Shown here: piece by piece, positions 1 to 7,366 of the stretch | How the letters are laid out: each line of letters starts with the position of its first letter | Position numbering within the stretch: the first letter of the stretch is position 1 | DNA from: Comamonadaceae bacterium | Lineage (GTDB): Bacteria > Pseudomonadota > Gammaproteobacteria > Burkholderiales > Burkholderiaceae_C | Direction: 5' to 3' | Length of the DNA stretch: 64,000 bases | NCBI GenBank assembly: GCA_027484575.1 | Contig: JAIXSQ010000013.1 | Location: 293,480 to 357,479, forward strand | Program-made: the position numbers and the translations under genes | Notes under the pieces: model-generated | The model's input: only the letters and a program-made list of their open reading frames with translations | Databases searched by the model: none | What the model was told of the DNA's origin: nothing

Positions 1-461
1 CCAGCCTCTACAAGCACTTCCCCAGCAAGGAAGACCTCGCGGCAGCCGCGATGGTGCGCGTCATGCGGCGCGCGCAGGACTTCCTGCACACGGTGGCCGA
101 GGACCAGCCGGTCATCGACAAGCTCAAGGCCGTGGTGCGCTGGATGCTGCAGGTGCAGCTGGCCGGCGAGATGCCGTCGCTGCCCAGCCAGAACTCCAGC
201 CTGCGCGCCACGCTCATGTCCAACCGCGACTACCTCGACGGCCTGATGGACGCGAGCGACCGCCTGGGCGCCTGGATCGAGGCCGGCCAGCGCGAGGGCC
301 TGATCAACCCGGGCCTGCCGGCGGTGGCGGTGCTGTACACGCTGTACGCCCGCGCCTGCGACCCGGTCGTCGAATTCCTGAAGGCCGGTGGCCAGCACGG
401 CGACGACGAGATCGTCGAGCTGATCGTCAGCACCTGCTTCGACGGCCTGCGCGCGCGCTGA
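1..461 (+). CDS. TetR/AcrR-family regulator, C-terminal part (5' end outside window)
   Basis: The frame is open from base 3 and begins with SLYKHFPSKEDL, the typical end of a TetR DNA-binding domain (recognition helix and following turn). About 150 residues of the ligand-binding and dimerisation domain follow. The first about 30-40 residues, including most of the helix-turn-helix, lie outside the window. The later ATG at base 51 is internal, because the conserved KHFPSKEDL motif lies upstream of it in the same frame. The C-terminus (VSTCFDGLRAR) ends inside the first copy of a short palindromic repeat. The family assignment is firm; the ligand and target genes cannot be told from here. Confidence 0.85.
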   Translation, partial: SLYKHFPSKEDLAAAAMVRVMRRAQDFLHTVAEDQPVIDKLKAVVRWMLQVQLAGEMPSLPSQNSSLRATLMSNRDYLDGLMDASDRLGAWIEAGQREGLINPGLPAVAVLYTLYARACDPVVEFLKAGGQHGDDEIVELIVSTCFDGLRAR

Positions 462-528
462 GCGCGCGCTGCCAGTTCCCCGCGCGCTGAGCGCGCGACG
501 CCGATTCCTCCCCCGCGCTGAGCGCGCG
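451..528. repeat. Three tandem copies of a GC-rich dyad (about 30-bp period)
   Basis: The motif CGCGCTGAGCGCG recurs at about 454-466, 483-495 and 514-526. In copy 1 the arms extend to a perfect 9-bp dyad (451-459 and 461-469) around one central base. The TGA in copy 1 is the stop codon of the TetR gene, so copies 2 and 3 look like duplications of the gene end. The spacing is about 30 bp. The three hairpins lie between convergent genes and could help end transcription on both strands; no T-run follows. Confidence 0.6.
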
Positions 529-531
529 TCC

Positions 532-1335
532 TCAGACCTCCAGCACCAGCCCCGGCCGGAACGCCTCCTGCTCGCCCTTGCGCGCGTAGCCCAGGGGATT
601 GGCCACCACCCGGCAGCGCCCCACGCGGTGGTCCTGCGGGCAGTGCAGGTGCCCGTGCACCCACAGGTCGGCCTGCTGCAGCAGATCGTCGAGCCCGTTG
701 CAGAAGCCCGCCGTGCCCGGCACCAGCCCGTAGCGCGGATCGGCGCTGTGCAGGGTGGGCGCGAAATGCGTGACCACCACCGTGCGGCCCGCGAAGGGCT
801 GCGCCAGCGCGGCGCGCAGCCAGGCCTGGCACTGCAGGCCCAGCGCGCGCCAGGCTTCGGCCAGCAGGGGCGCGCCGCCACGCGTGGCGCCGGTCTTGGA
901 CAGGTAGAAGTCGGCGGCGCGGAAGGCCTTGTGGCGGGCCTTGAGCGCCCGCACCGTGTCGGGCTCGCGCGCGGCGAGCGCGTCGAAATCGGTCCACAGC
1001 GTGGTGCCCACGAAACGCACGCCGCCCAGCACCTGCACCTCGCGCTCGAGCCAGCCGATGCCCAGCCGCTCGCAGGTGGCGCGCAGCCGCGCATGCGTGG
1101 CGTCGAAGTCGAGGTTGTCGTACTCGTGGTTGCCGGGCACGAACAGCACCGGCACCGGCCAGCCGTGCCGCGGCGAGAAGCGCGCCAGCCCGAAGTCCTC
1201 GTCGGCCAGCCGGCTGCCCGCCTGGTAGGACCCGATGTCCCCGGCCAGCACCAGCAGCTGGGCGCCGGGGGCCGGGGCGACCTGCACGTCCGGTTGGGTC
1301 TCGAGGTGCAGGTCCGACAGCAGCTGGAATTTCAC
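532..1335 (-). CDS. Calcineurin-like metallophosphoesterase
   Basis: A 267-residue protein with the metallophosphoesterase metal-site motifs in order: SDLHLE near the N-terminus, LAGDIG, PGNHEYD, VVTHFAP and a final GHLH. Cytoplasmic, with no signal peptide. The substrate is unknown; such proteins hydrolyse phosphodiesters or phosphomonoesters with a dinuclear metal centre. The start is a GTG (1335-1333) whose last two bases belong to the TGA of the upstream lysR-type gene (GTGA overlap). The two genes are therefore co-transcribed and translationally coupled. The start agrees with the conserved VKFQLLSDLH beginning of the domain; a longer reading frame upstream is only antisense-like extension. 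Confidence 0.85.
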   Translation of the reverse strand: MKFQLLSDLHLETQPDVQVAPAPGAQLLVLAGDIGSYQAGSRLADEDFGLARFSPRHGWPVPVLFVPGNHEYDNLDFDATHARLRATCERLGIGWLEREVQVLGGVRFVGTTLWTDFDALAAREPDTVRALKARHKAFRAADFYLSKTGATRGGAPLLAEAWRALGLQCQAWLRAALAQPFAGRTVVVTHFAPTLHSADPRYGLVPGTAGFCNGLDDLLQQADLWVHGHLHCPQDHRVGRCRVVANPLGYARKGEQEAFRPGLVLEV

Positions 1336-2318
1336 GGCGCGATTGTCGCGGCGGCGGCCAGGGCCCGGCTGTCGGCGAAGAACTGCCGTGCCGACGTGGC
1401 CACCGCCGCGCGCAGCCAGGCATGGTCGGGACGCTGCGTCTGGCGGTGGTGCCACAACTGGTCCACGTGCACCTGCTGCACGCCGAAGGGCAGCTCGCGC
1501 GCGACCAGCTCGTGGGCCATGCCGGTGGTGGGCAGGAAGTGCTCGGGCAACACCGTCAGCAGGTCGGAGCCGGCCACCACCCGCCCGGCGGTGAAGAACT
1601 GGTTGACAGTGAGCATCACGCGCCGGCGCCGCCCGAGGGCCGACAGCGCCTCGTCGATGAAGCCGTAGGGCCGCCCCGAGAAGCTCACCAGCAGGTGCTG
1701 GGCGGCGCAGAACAGGTCCAGCGTCAGCGGCTGGCCGGCCAGCGGATGGTCGCGCCGCATCACGCAGACGTAGCGGCCGTCGTACAGCCGCTCGTGCGCA
1801 TAGGCGGCCACGGCACCGGCCTGCGAGCGCGCCGTGAGGTCGGCGATCACGGCCGGGAAGAAGCCCACGGCCAGGTCGATGCTGCCGTCCTCGAGCAGCG
1901 TGCGCGGGTCGCGGGTGGTCAGCGGCAGCACCCGCATCGACACGCCGGGGGCGCCGGCCTGCATGCGCTCGACCAGCCCCGGCACCAGCGAAGCGGCGGT
2001 CGCGTCGGCCATGGCCAGCACGAAGGCGCGCTGGTCCAGGGCCGGGTCGAACTCGCCGGGCACCAGGGCCGACTCGAGCTGGCGCAGGGCGTCGCTGACC
2101 GCCGGCCACAGCTCCAGGGCGCGCGGCGTGGGTTCCACGCCGTAGCCGCTGCGGGTGAACAGCTGGTCGTCCAGCGCGTCGCGCAGCCGGCCCAGCGCAT
2201 TGCTGACCGCCGGCTGGGTCATGTGCAGGTGGCGGGCCGCGCGGGTCAGGTTGCGTTCGGCCATGACCTGGTCGAACACCCGCAGCAGGTTCAGGTCGAG
2301 TGTGCGGAAATTGGCCAT
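1332..2318 (-). CDS. LysR-family transcriptional regulator
   Basis: A 328-residue LysR regulator. The N-terminal winged helix-turn-helix reads LDLNLLRVFDQVMAERNLTRAARHLHMTQPAVSNALGRLRDALDDQLFTR, classic for the family. A two-lobed effector-binding domain follows (about residues 90-300). It resembles the NodD/SyrM-like or NahR group that starts 'FRTLDLNLLRVFD'. It is divergent from the small gene at 2430, and the roughly 110-bp AT-richer gap holds a repeated ATATCAGG motif. The effector is unknown. The downstream phosphoesterase overlaps its stop codon. Confidence 0.9.
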   Translation of the reverse strand: MANFRTLDLNLLRVFDQVMAERNLTRAARHLHMTQPAVSNALGRLRDALDDQLFTRSGYGVEPTPRALELWPAVSDALRQLESALVPGEFDPALDQRAFVLAMADATAASLVPGLVERMQAGAPGVSMRVLPLTTRDPRTLLEDGSIDLAVGFFPAVIADLTARSQAGAVAAYAHERLYDGRYVCVMRRDHPLAGQPLTLDLFCAAQHLLVSFSGRPYGFIDEALSALGRRRRVMLTVNQFFTAGRVVAGSDLLTVLPEHFLPTTGMAHELVARELPFGVQQVHVDQLWHHRQTQRPDHAWLRAAVATSARQFFADSRALAAAATIAP

Positions 2319-2429
2319 CTATCGGTTTCGTGAATATCAGGCATTACAAACCAAAAGTGGACGGATATCAGGGTCCTCCCTAATCTCTCGCCCATGCCGG
2401 TCACGAGCCGGCGCTTTTGGAGAAAGAAG
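2319..2429. promoter_or_regulatory. Divergent regulatory region with repeated ATATCAGG
   Basis: This gap between the divergent lysR-type gene and the 2430 gene is clearly richer in A and T than its surroundings. The octamer ATATCAGG occurs at 2334-2341 and again at 2365-2372, 31 bp apart (three helical turns). A possible plus-strand promoter is TTACAA (2344-2349), a 16-bp spacer and TATCAG (2366-2371). LysR proteins commonly bind such divergent regions; that this repeat is the operator is inference. Confidence 0.45.
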
Positions 2430-2870
2430 ATGACCAGCTTCGCCCGCGTCGATTACCCCACCCAGCACCCCGGCGTCGTCCGCGCCGAGCAGACCGTGGC
2501 CGCCGTCCGTGACGCCGCCGCCCGCTTCGACGGTGCCCGCGCGTCCGCCACCCTGCTGCTCGCCGCCATCGTGGCCGCGCTGCTGGTGGTCGCCAACCAG
2601 GTCGTGGAGACCTGGACCGAAGGCCACCTGCTGGCCGCCTGGATCGTCCTGTGGACCGTGGCCTTCGCCGGCCTGGCCCTGCTGGCCGCCCCCGCCCGCG
2701 GCGCCGCCCGCGGCCTGGGTGCCGCCCTGCTGCGCGCCCGCCAGGCCCGCCGCGAGGCCGCCGCCGACCGCGCGCTGATGGCCCTGGCCATCGCCGACCC
2801 GCGCGTGATGGCCGACCTGCGCGTGGCTGCCACCCGCCAGGACAGCCGCGACCTGCGCTGGTACTTCTGA
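2430..2870 (+). CDS. Small membrane protein of unknown function
   Basis: A 146-residue protein that I do not recognise. It starts MTSFARVDYPTQHPGV at an ATG preceded by GGAGAAAG, a good ribosome-binding site. Two hydrophobic segments (about residues 45-65, ATLLLAAIVAALLVVAN, and 75-95, AWIVLWTVAFAGLALLAAP) suggest a small inner-membrane hairpin. They are followed by an Arg/Ala-rich cytoplasmic helix and the tail DSRDLRWYF. It is divergent from the lysR-type gene and only 10 bp upstream of another tiny gene, so they probably form an operon ending at the 3071 hairpin. Confidence 0.65.
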   Translation: MTSFARVDYPTQHPGVVRAEQTVAAVRDAAARFDGARASATLLLAAIVAALLVVANQVVETWTEGHLLAAWIVLWTVAFAGLALLAAPARGAARGLGAALLRARQARREAAADRALMALAIADPRVMADLRVAATRQDSRDLRWYF

Positions 2871-2880
2871 GGCCCGCGCC

Positions 2881-3033
2881 ATGCTGGCCTGCGTCGTGCG
2901 CCGTGGCTGGACCGGCCTGCTGGCCGTGCTGCCCGCCCCGGTGATCCGCCACCTGGACGCCTGGGCCCAGGCCCAGGCTGCCCGCCGCGCCGACCGCCGG
3001 CGCCGCGCCCTGCGGCAGGCGCGCGCCCGCTGA
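2881..3033 (+). CDS. Very small basic protein (50 aa), unknown
   Basis: The open frame MLACVVRRGWTGLLAVLPAPVIRHLD... ends in an Arg-rich helix (RRADRRRRALRQARAR). It starts 10 bp after the preceding gene and stops about 40 bp before a terminator-like hairpin, which supports it being the last gene of a two-gene unit. It has one short hydrophobic stretch (GLLAVLPAPVI) and a basic tail, so it may be membrane-associated. No family is recognised. In DNA this GC-rich, a 50-codon frame can arise by chance. Confidence 0.4.
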   Translation: MLACVVRRGWTGLLAVLPAPVIRHLDAWAQAQAARRADRRRRALRQARAR

Positions 3034-3070
3034 CCGGTCTCCGCGCCTGCGGCGCGTTGCCACCCCCAAA

Positions 3071-3100
3071 GCAAAAGGCCACCTCGCGGTGGCCTTTTGC
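3071..3100. terminator. Bidirectional hairpin terminator
   Basis: A perfect 13-bp inverted repeat GCAAAAGGCCACC / GGTGGCCTTTTGC around a 4-base loop TCGC. The A4 and T4 tracts within the stem give a U-run on either strand. It sits exactly between the converging small-protein operon and pckG. Confidence 0.8.
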
Positions 3101-3133
3101 ATGGCAGGGCCGCCCCGCGGGGCGGCTGCGGCC

Positions 3134-4987
3134 TCAGGCCGCCAGGCGCTGCTCGATCCTGGCCTTGGTGTCCTTGAGCTCCTGGGGCAGCTTGTGCTCC
3201 AGCTGCTGGAACAGCTCGTGGTGCAGCTGCAGCTCCTGCTGCCAGGCCGGCAGGTCGATGCCGGTGACCTGGCGGAACTGCTCCTGCGTGAACGGCAGGC
3301 CTTCCCACTCCAGCTCCTGGTAGCTGGGGCTGACGCCGAAGACGTGCGTCTCGCCCTGCACCTTGCCCTCGATGCGGTCGAGCATCCACTTGAGCACGCG
3401 CATGTTCTCGCCGTAGCCGGGCCAGACGAACTTGCCGTCCTCGCCCTTGCGGAACCAGTTGGTCGTGTAGATCTTGGGCAGCTTGGCGCCCGAGGCCTGC
3501 AGCTTGCGGCCCAGGTCCAGCCAGTGCTGGAAGTACTCGGCCATGTTGTAGCCGGCGAAGGGCAGCATCGCGAACGGGTCGCGGCGCACCACGCCCTGCT
3601 GGCCGAAGGCCGCGGCGGTGGTCTCCGAGCCCATGGTGGCGGCCATGTACACGCCCTCGACCCAGTCGTGGGCCTCGGTCACCAGCGGCACCGTGGTGGA
3701 GCGGCGGCCGCCGAAGATGAAGGCGTCGATCGCCACGCCGGCCGGGTTGTCCCACTCGGGGTCCAGCGCCGGGTTGTTGGTGGCGGCCACGGTGAAGCGG
3801 GCGTTCGGGTGGGCGGCCTTGGCGCCGGTCTCCCGGGCGATCTGGGGCGTCCAGTCCTTGCCCTGCCAGTCGATCGCGTGCGCCGGCGCGTCGCCGTCCA
3901 TGCCTTCCCACCACACGTCGCCGTCGTCGGTCAGCGCCACGTTCGTGAAGATCACGTCACGCTGCAGCGAGGCCATGCAGTTCGGGTTGGTCTTGGTGTT
4001 GGTGCCGGGGGCCACGCCGAAGTAGCCGGCCTCGGGGTTGATGGCGTACAGGCGGCCGTCGGCGGCCGGCTTGATCCAAGCGATGTCGTCGCCGATGGTG
4101 GTGACCTTCCAGCCCTCGAAGCCCTTGGGCGGGATCAGCATGGCGAAGTTGGTCTTGCCGCAGGCCGACGGGAACGCGGCGGCCACGTGGTACTTCTTGC
4201 CCTGGGGGTTGGTCACGCCCAGGATGAGCATGTGCTCGGCCAGCCAGCCCTGGTCGCGGCCCATCTTGCTGGCGATGCGCAGCGCGAAGCACTTCTTGCC
4301 CAGCAGCGCGTTGCCGCCGTAGCCCGAGCCGTACGACCAGATCTCGCGGGTCTCGGGGTAGTGGACGATGTACTTGGTCTTGTTGCAGGGCCAGGACGAG
4401 TCCTGCTGCCCCGGCTCCAGCGGCGCGCCCACGGTGTGCACGCAGGGCACGTAGTCGCCGTCGACGCCCAGCACGTCGTACACGGCCTTGCCCATGCGGG
4501 TCATGATGCGCATGTTCACGGCCACGTACGGGCTGTCGGACAGCTCCACGCCCACGTGGGCGATGGGCGAGCCCAGCGGGCCCATGGAGAACGGCACCAC
4601 GTACATGGTGCGGCCGCGCATGCAGCCGTCGAACAGCGGGTTCAGCGTGGCGCGCATCTCGGCCGGCGCCATCCAGTTGTTGGTCGGGCCGGCGTCTTCC
4701 TTGCGCTCGCAGCAGATGTAGGTGCGGTCTTCGACGCGGGCGACGTCGCTCGGGTCGGACCAGGCCAGGTAGGAGTTGGCGCGCTTGGCCGGGTTCAGGC
4801 GCTTGAAGGTGCCGGCGTCCACCAGCCGCTGGCACAGGCGGTCGTACTCCTCCTGGCTGCCGTCGCACCAGTAGACGGCGGCCGGCTTGCACAGCGCGAC
4901 CATGTCGGCCACCCAGGCCACCAGCTTGGCATTGCGGACCCAGGCGGGTGTGTTCAGGTTCAGGCCCTGCATCACGGGGGAATTCAT
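3134..4987 (-). CDS. pckG: Phosphoenolpyruvate carboxykinase (GTP)
   Basis: A 617-residue enzyme of full family length that converts oxaloacetate plus GTP to PEP plus CO2, the first committed step of gluconeogenesis, in the cytoplasm. It shows the kinase-1a P-loop with the reactive cysteine ([15 protein letters not shown]), the substrate-binding YICCER segment, GDDIAWIKP, and the PEPCK signature region [12 protein letters not shown]. This is the GTP family rather than the ATP (pckA) family. The ATG start ([19 protein letters not shown]) has an upstream GGAGC. About 200 bp of structured leader and a putative -10 lie upstream. It is monocistronic, with the terminator at 3071 behind it. Confidence 0.97.
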   Translation of the reverse strand: MNSPVMQGLNLNTPAWVRNAKLVAWVADMVALCKPAAVYWCDGSQEEYDRLCQRLVDAGTFKRLNPAKRANSYLAWSDPSDVARVEDRTYICCERKEDAGPTNNWMAPAEMRATLNPLFDGCMRGRTMYVVPFSMGPLGSPIAHVGVELSDSPYVAVNMRIMTRMGKAVYDVLGVDGDYVPCVHTVGAPLEPGQQDSSWPCNKTKYIVHYPETREIWSYGSGYGGNALLGKKCFALRIASKMGRDQGWLAEHMLILGVTNPQGKKYHVAAAFPSACGKTNFAMLIPPKGFEGWKVTTIGDDIAWIKPAADGRLYAINPEAGYFGVAPGTNTKTNPNCMASLQRDVIFTNVALTDDGDVWWEGMDGDAPAHAIDWQGKDWTPQIARETGAKAAHPNARFTVAATNNPALDPEWDNPAGVAIDAFIFGGRRSTTVPLVTEAHDWVEGVYMAATMGSETTAAAFGQQGVVRRDPFAMLPFAGYNMAEYFQHWLDLGRKLQASGAKLPKIYTTNWFRKGEDGKFVWPGYGENMRVLKWMLDRIEGKVQGETHVFGVSPSYQELEWEGLPFTQEQFRQVTGIDLPAWQQELQLHHELFQQLEHKLPQELKDTKARIEQRLAA

Positions 4988-5197
4988 CGGGAAAAGCTCC
5001 TGCGGAAGTTGGAAAACGCGGTTTCAGAAGGAGCGCGGACGGGGCGGAAAGGCCTGTGCGCCGAGCGCGCCGCTTGTGAAACCGGGCTTGGCTCAGTCGG
5101 TCGGGCGGGCGCTTTCCGGAGGGGAAAGGCCCCCGGCAGGATCGCTGCGGAAGGGGGCCTGGGCGCGGGCCGGGGTCGGCTGGACGTGTCGATTTTA
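4988..5197 (-). promoter_or_regulatory. Structured pckG leader with putative -10
   Basis: On the minus strand a TAAAAT box (5197-5192) would start transcription near 5185, giving a leader of about 200 nt before pckG. In it, CTTTCC/GGAAAG (5112-5117 with 5123-5128) and an 8-bp AGGCCCCC/GGGGGCCT stem (5127-5134 with 5153-5160) share bases 5127-5128 and so cannot both form completely. No known riboswitch consensus was recognised. Confidence 0.35.
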
Positions 5198-5248
5198 TGA
5201 ACCCGCACCTGATCCGGGCTCACTCGCACGGGCTATCCCATGCAAACG

Positions 5249-5266
5249 ATGCATGACGTCATGCAT
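5249..5266. promoter_or_regulatory. Perfect 18-bp palindrome (operator candidate)
   Basis: ATGCATGACGTCATGCAT is fully self-complementary with no spacer. It lies about 55-60 bp upstream of the putative pckG -10 box and downstream of the small gene at 5363. A continuous 18-bp palindrome with a TGACGTCA core is a plausible dimeric-regulator site; the regulator is unknown. Confidence 0.5.
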
Positions 5267-5293
5267 GCACCTGCCGGCGGCGTGAAAAAGCAA

Positions 5294-5323
5294 ACGGCCC
5301 GGTGGCGGAGCCGACCGGGCCGT
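5294..5323 (-). terminator. GC hairpin after the 49-aa membrane protein
   Basis: ACGGCCCGGT (5294-5303) pairs with ACCGGGCCGT (5314-5323). On the minus strand the stem is followed by a T-rich stretch (complement of the GTGAAAAAGCAA at 5282-5293), as in an intrinsic terminator for the gene at 5363-5512. Confidence 0.7.
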
Positions 5324-5362
5324 GTGGGCATGGCGGGGGAGCGGGCGCGGCCCGCGGCCGCG

Positions 5363-5512
5363 TCAGGCCATCGAGATCGCGATGAAGGCCAGCAGGAACA
5401 TCAGCACGCCGCCCACCAGGGGCAGGACCACCGGGATGGAGGGGACAATGCCTTCGACCGCGTCCTGCGGCTCGTGGGCGTCACCGTGGCTGTGGCGTGC
5501 ATCGCTCGACAT
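5363..5512 (-). CDS. 49-aa single-span membrane protein, unknown
   Basis: The frame MSSDARHSHGDAHEPQDAVEGIVPSIP is followed by one transmembrane segment (VVLPLVGGVLMFLLAFIAISMA) reaching the C-terminus. AGAGGA lies 5 bases before the ATG. A His/Asp-rich soluble N-terminus and a tail-anchored single span resemble small respiratory-chain or transporter accessory subunits, but I recognise no family. It has its own ribosome-binding site and is followed by a hairpin with a U-run, which together argue for a real gene. Confidence 0.6.
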   Translation of the reverse strand: MSSDARHSHGDAHEPQDAVEGIVPSIPVVLPLVGGVLMFLLAFIAISMA

Positions 5513-5598
5513 GGAATCCTCTGGCTTGGGTACGTTGTGGACGCCGGGATTCTAGCGGCGCCCGCCGTGCCGGCCGGCGAGACCCCGCGGGGCGTGGG

Positions 5599-6003
5599 TC
5601 AGAGCAGGGCGTAGGTGGTGCTGGCGCGGCAGGCGCTGCGGCCGTCCGTGGCGCCGCGGATGTCGATCTCGCCGAAGGCCAGCTGCTTGCCGGCGCGCAG
5701 CACCCGCGCCTCGACCAGTGCGTCCTGGCCCGACAGCGGCCGCAGGAAGCTGGTGCTCAGCTGCACCGTGGTGCAGGGGCGGAAGGCGCCGGACTGCGCC
5801 ATCAGGGCCAGGACCATCGCCGTGTCGGCAGCGGCCAGCATTGCCTGCCCGCAGAGCATGCCGCCGGTGCGGGCCAGCTGGTCGGTGACCGGCAGCCGCA
5901 CCAGCACGCCGTCGGCAGCGGCCGCCTCGACCCGCAGGTCCAGCGCCTGCACCCAGGGCGCGAAGTAGGCGGGCAGGGCGGCTTGCAGCTCGTCGAGGCT
6001 CAT
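5599..6003 (-). CDS. PaaI/YigI-like hotdog-fold thioesterase
   Basis: A 134-residue hotdog-fold protein with the features of the PaaI group: a central helix region (GGMLCGQAMLAAADTAMVLAL) with the acidic residue after the helix, and the strand pair RPCTTVQLSTSFLRPL. It is likely to hydrolyse acyl-CoA thioesters in the cytoplasm; the substrate is unknown. Its ATG overlaps the stop codon of the threonine dehydratase gene (ATGA at 6003-6000), so the two are translationally coupled. Confidence 0.8.
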   Translation of the reverse strand: MSLDELQAALPAYFAPWVQALDLRVEAAAADGVLVRLPVTDQLARTGGMLCGQAMLAAADTAMVLALMAQSGAFRPCTTVQLSTSFLRPLSGQDALVEARVLRAGKQLAFGEIDIRGATDGRSACRASTTYALL

Positions 6004-7226
6004 GCGCCGATGCTAGGGGCGGCCGCGCCCTGGCGCTGCGCGTGGAAACCCGCTGCGTGCAGCGCCTGCAGCACGGACTCGACATGGTCCTGGCCCCGGG
6101 TCTGCAGCACCAGCTCGATCTCCACGTTCTGCGCCGCCAGCAGCGTGAAGGCGCGCTGGTGGTGGACCTCGTTGACGTTCGCGCCGGCCTCGGCCACCGT
6201 GGCGGCGATGCGTGCCAGCGTGCCCGGCACGTCGCGTGCCTCCACCCGGATGCGCACCAGCCGACCGGCGCGCACCATGCCGCGCTCGATGATCGCGGCC
6301 AGCAGCAGCGGGTCGATGTTGCCGCCGCACAGCACCAGCCCGACGGTGCGGCCGGCGTAGGCGGGCCGGTCCTTGAGCAGCGCGGCCAGGCCGGCGGCGC
6401 CGGCGCCCTCGACCAGCGTCTTCTCGATCTCCAGCAGCATCACGATGGCCTGCTCGATGTCGCCTTCGTCGACCAGCACCAGCTCGTCGACCAGCCGCCG
6501 CACGATGTCCTGCGTGATCCGGCCGGCCGTGCCCACCGCGATCCCCTCGGCGATGCTGCTGCGCCCCATCGGCAGCTGCGTGCCCTGCACCGCGTTGACC
6601 ATGCTGGGAAAGCGCTGCGCCTGCACGCCCACCAGCCGGATGTCCGGCCGCAGGGCCCGGGCCGCGACGGCCATGCCGGCCATCAGCCCGCCGCCGCCGA
6701 TCGACACCACCAGCGTGTCGATCTCGGGCACGTCCTGCAGCATCTCCAGCGCGATCGTCCCCTGGCCGGCGACGATCGCCTCGTCGTCGTACGGATGCAC
6801 GAACACCAGGCCCTGCTGCCGGGCCAGCTCCAGCGCATGGGCGCGCGCCTCGTCCAGCGTGTCGCCCTGCAGCACCACCTCGGCGCTGAAGCCGCGCGTG
6901 CGCTCGATCTTCACCCCGGGCGTGAAGCGCGGCATGACGATGACCGCCCGGATGCCCAGGCGCTGCGCGTGGTACGCGACGCCTTGCGCGTGGTTGCCCG
7001 CGCTCATGGCGACCACGCCGCGGGCCCGTTCGGCCGCATCGAGCTGGGCCAGCTTGTTGCAGGCGCCGCGCTCCTTGAACGAGGCGGTGAACTGCAGGTT
7101 CTCGAACTTGAGGAACACCCGCGCGCCGGTCAGCTCCGACAGGGTGCGCGACTCGACGCAGGGCGTGCGCAGCACCTGGCCGTCGATGCGCAGGGCGGCG
7201 GCCTCGATGGCGGCGAAGTCGGGCAT
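6000..7226 (-). CDS. Threonine ammonia-lyase (dehydratase) with C-terminal ACT domain
   Basis: A 408-residue PLP enzyme of fold type II that deaminates threonine to 2-oxobutyrate. The PLP lysine lies in ENLQFTASFKERGACNKL, the phosphate-binding loop is SIGGGGLMAG, and the catalytic core is followed by a single short ACT domain (about residues 325-400: RLVRIRVEARDVPGTLARIAATVAEAGANVNEVHHQRAF). This is the length of the catabolic/TdcB-plus-ACT type, not the long IlvA with two ACT-like repeats. The ATG at 7226 is preferred because GGTAGG lies 9 bases upstream; an ATG at 7235 is in frame. It overlaps the thioesterase gene. Confidence 0.9.
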   Translation of the reverse strand: MPDFAAIEAAALRIDGQVLRTPCVESRTLSELTGARVFLKFENLQFTASFKERGACNKLAQLDAAERARGVVAMSAGNHAQGVAYHAQRLGIRAVIVMPRFTPGVKIERTRGFSAEVVLQGDTLDEARAHALELARQQGLVFVHPYDDEAIVAGQGTIALEMLQDVPEIDTLVVSIGGGGLMAGMAVAARALRPDIRLVGVQAQRFPSMVNAVQGTQLPMGRSSIAEGIAVGTAGRITQDIVRRLVDELVLVDEGDIEQAIVMLLEIEKTLVEGAGAAGLAALLKDRPAYAGRTVGLVLCGGNIDPLLLAAIIERGMVRAGRLVRIRVEARDVPGTLARIAATVAEAGANVNEVHHQRAFTLLAAQNVEIELVLQTRGQDHVESVLQALHAAGFHAQRQGAAAPSIGA

Positions 7227-7366
7227 GCGCGGCATCCTACCGTCCGGCCCAGCAGCCGAGCCAGCGCCGGGGGCTCGGCGGTCCGCGCCTTCCGCGCCGT
7301 GCCAGACCACGCTATCGTTGGCCCCGGTCCGCGCCGCGGGCCGCCCGCTGGAACTGGAGCGATCCC

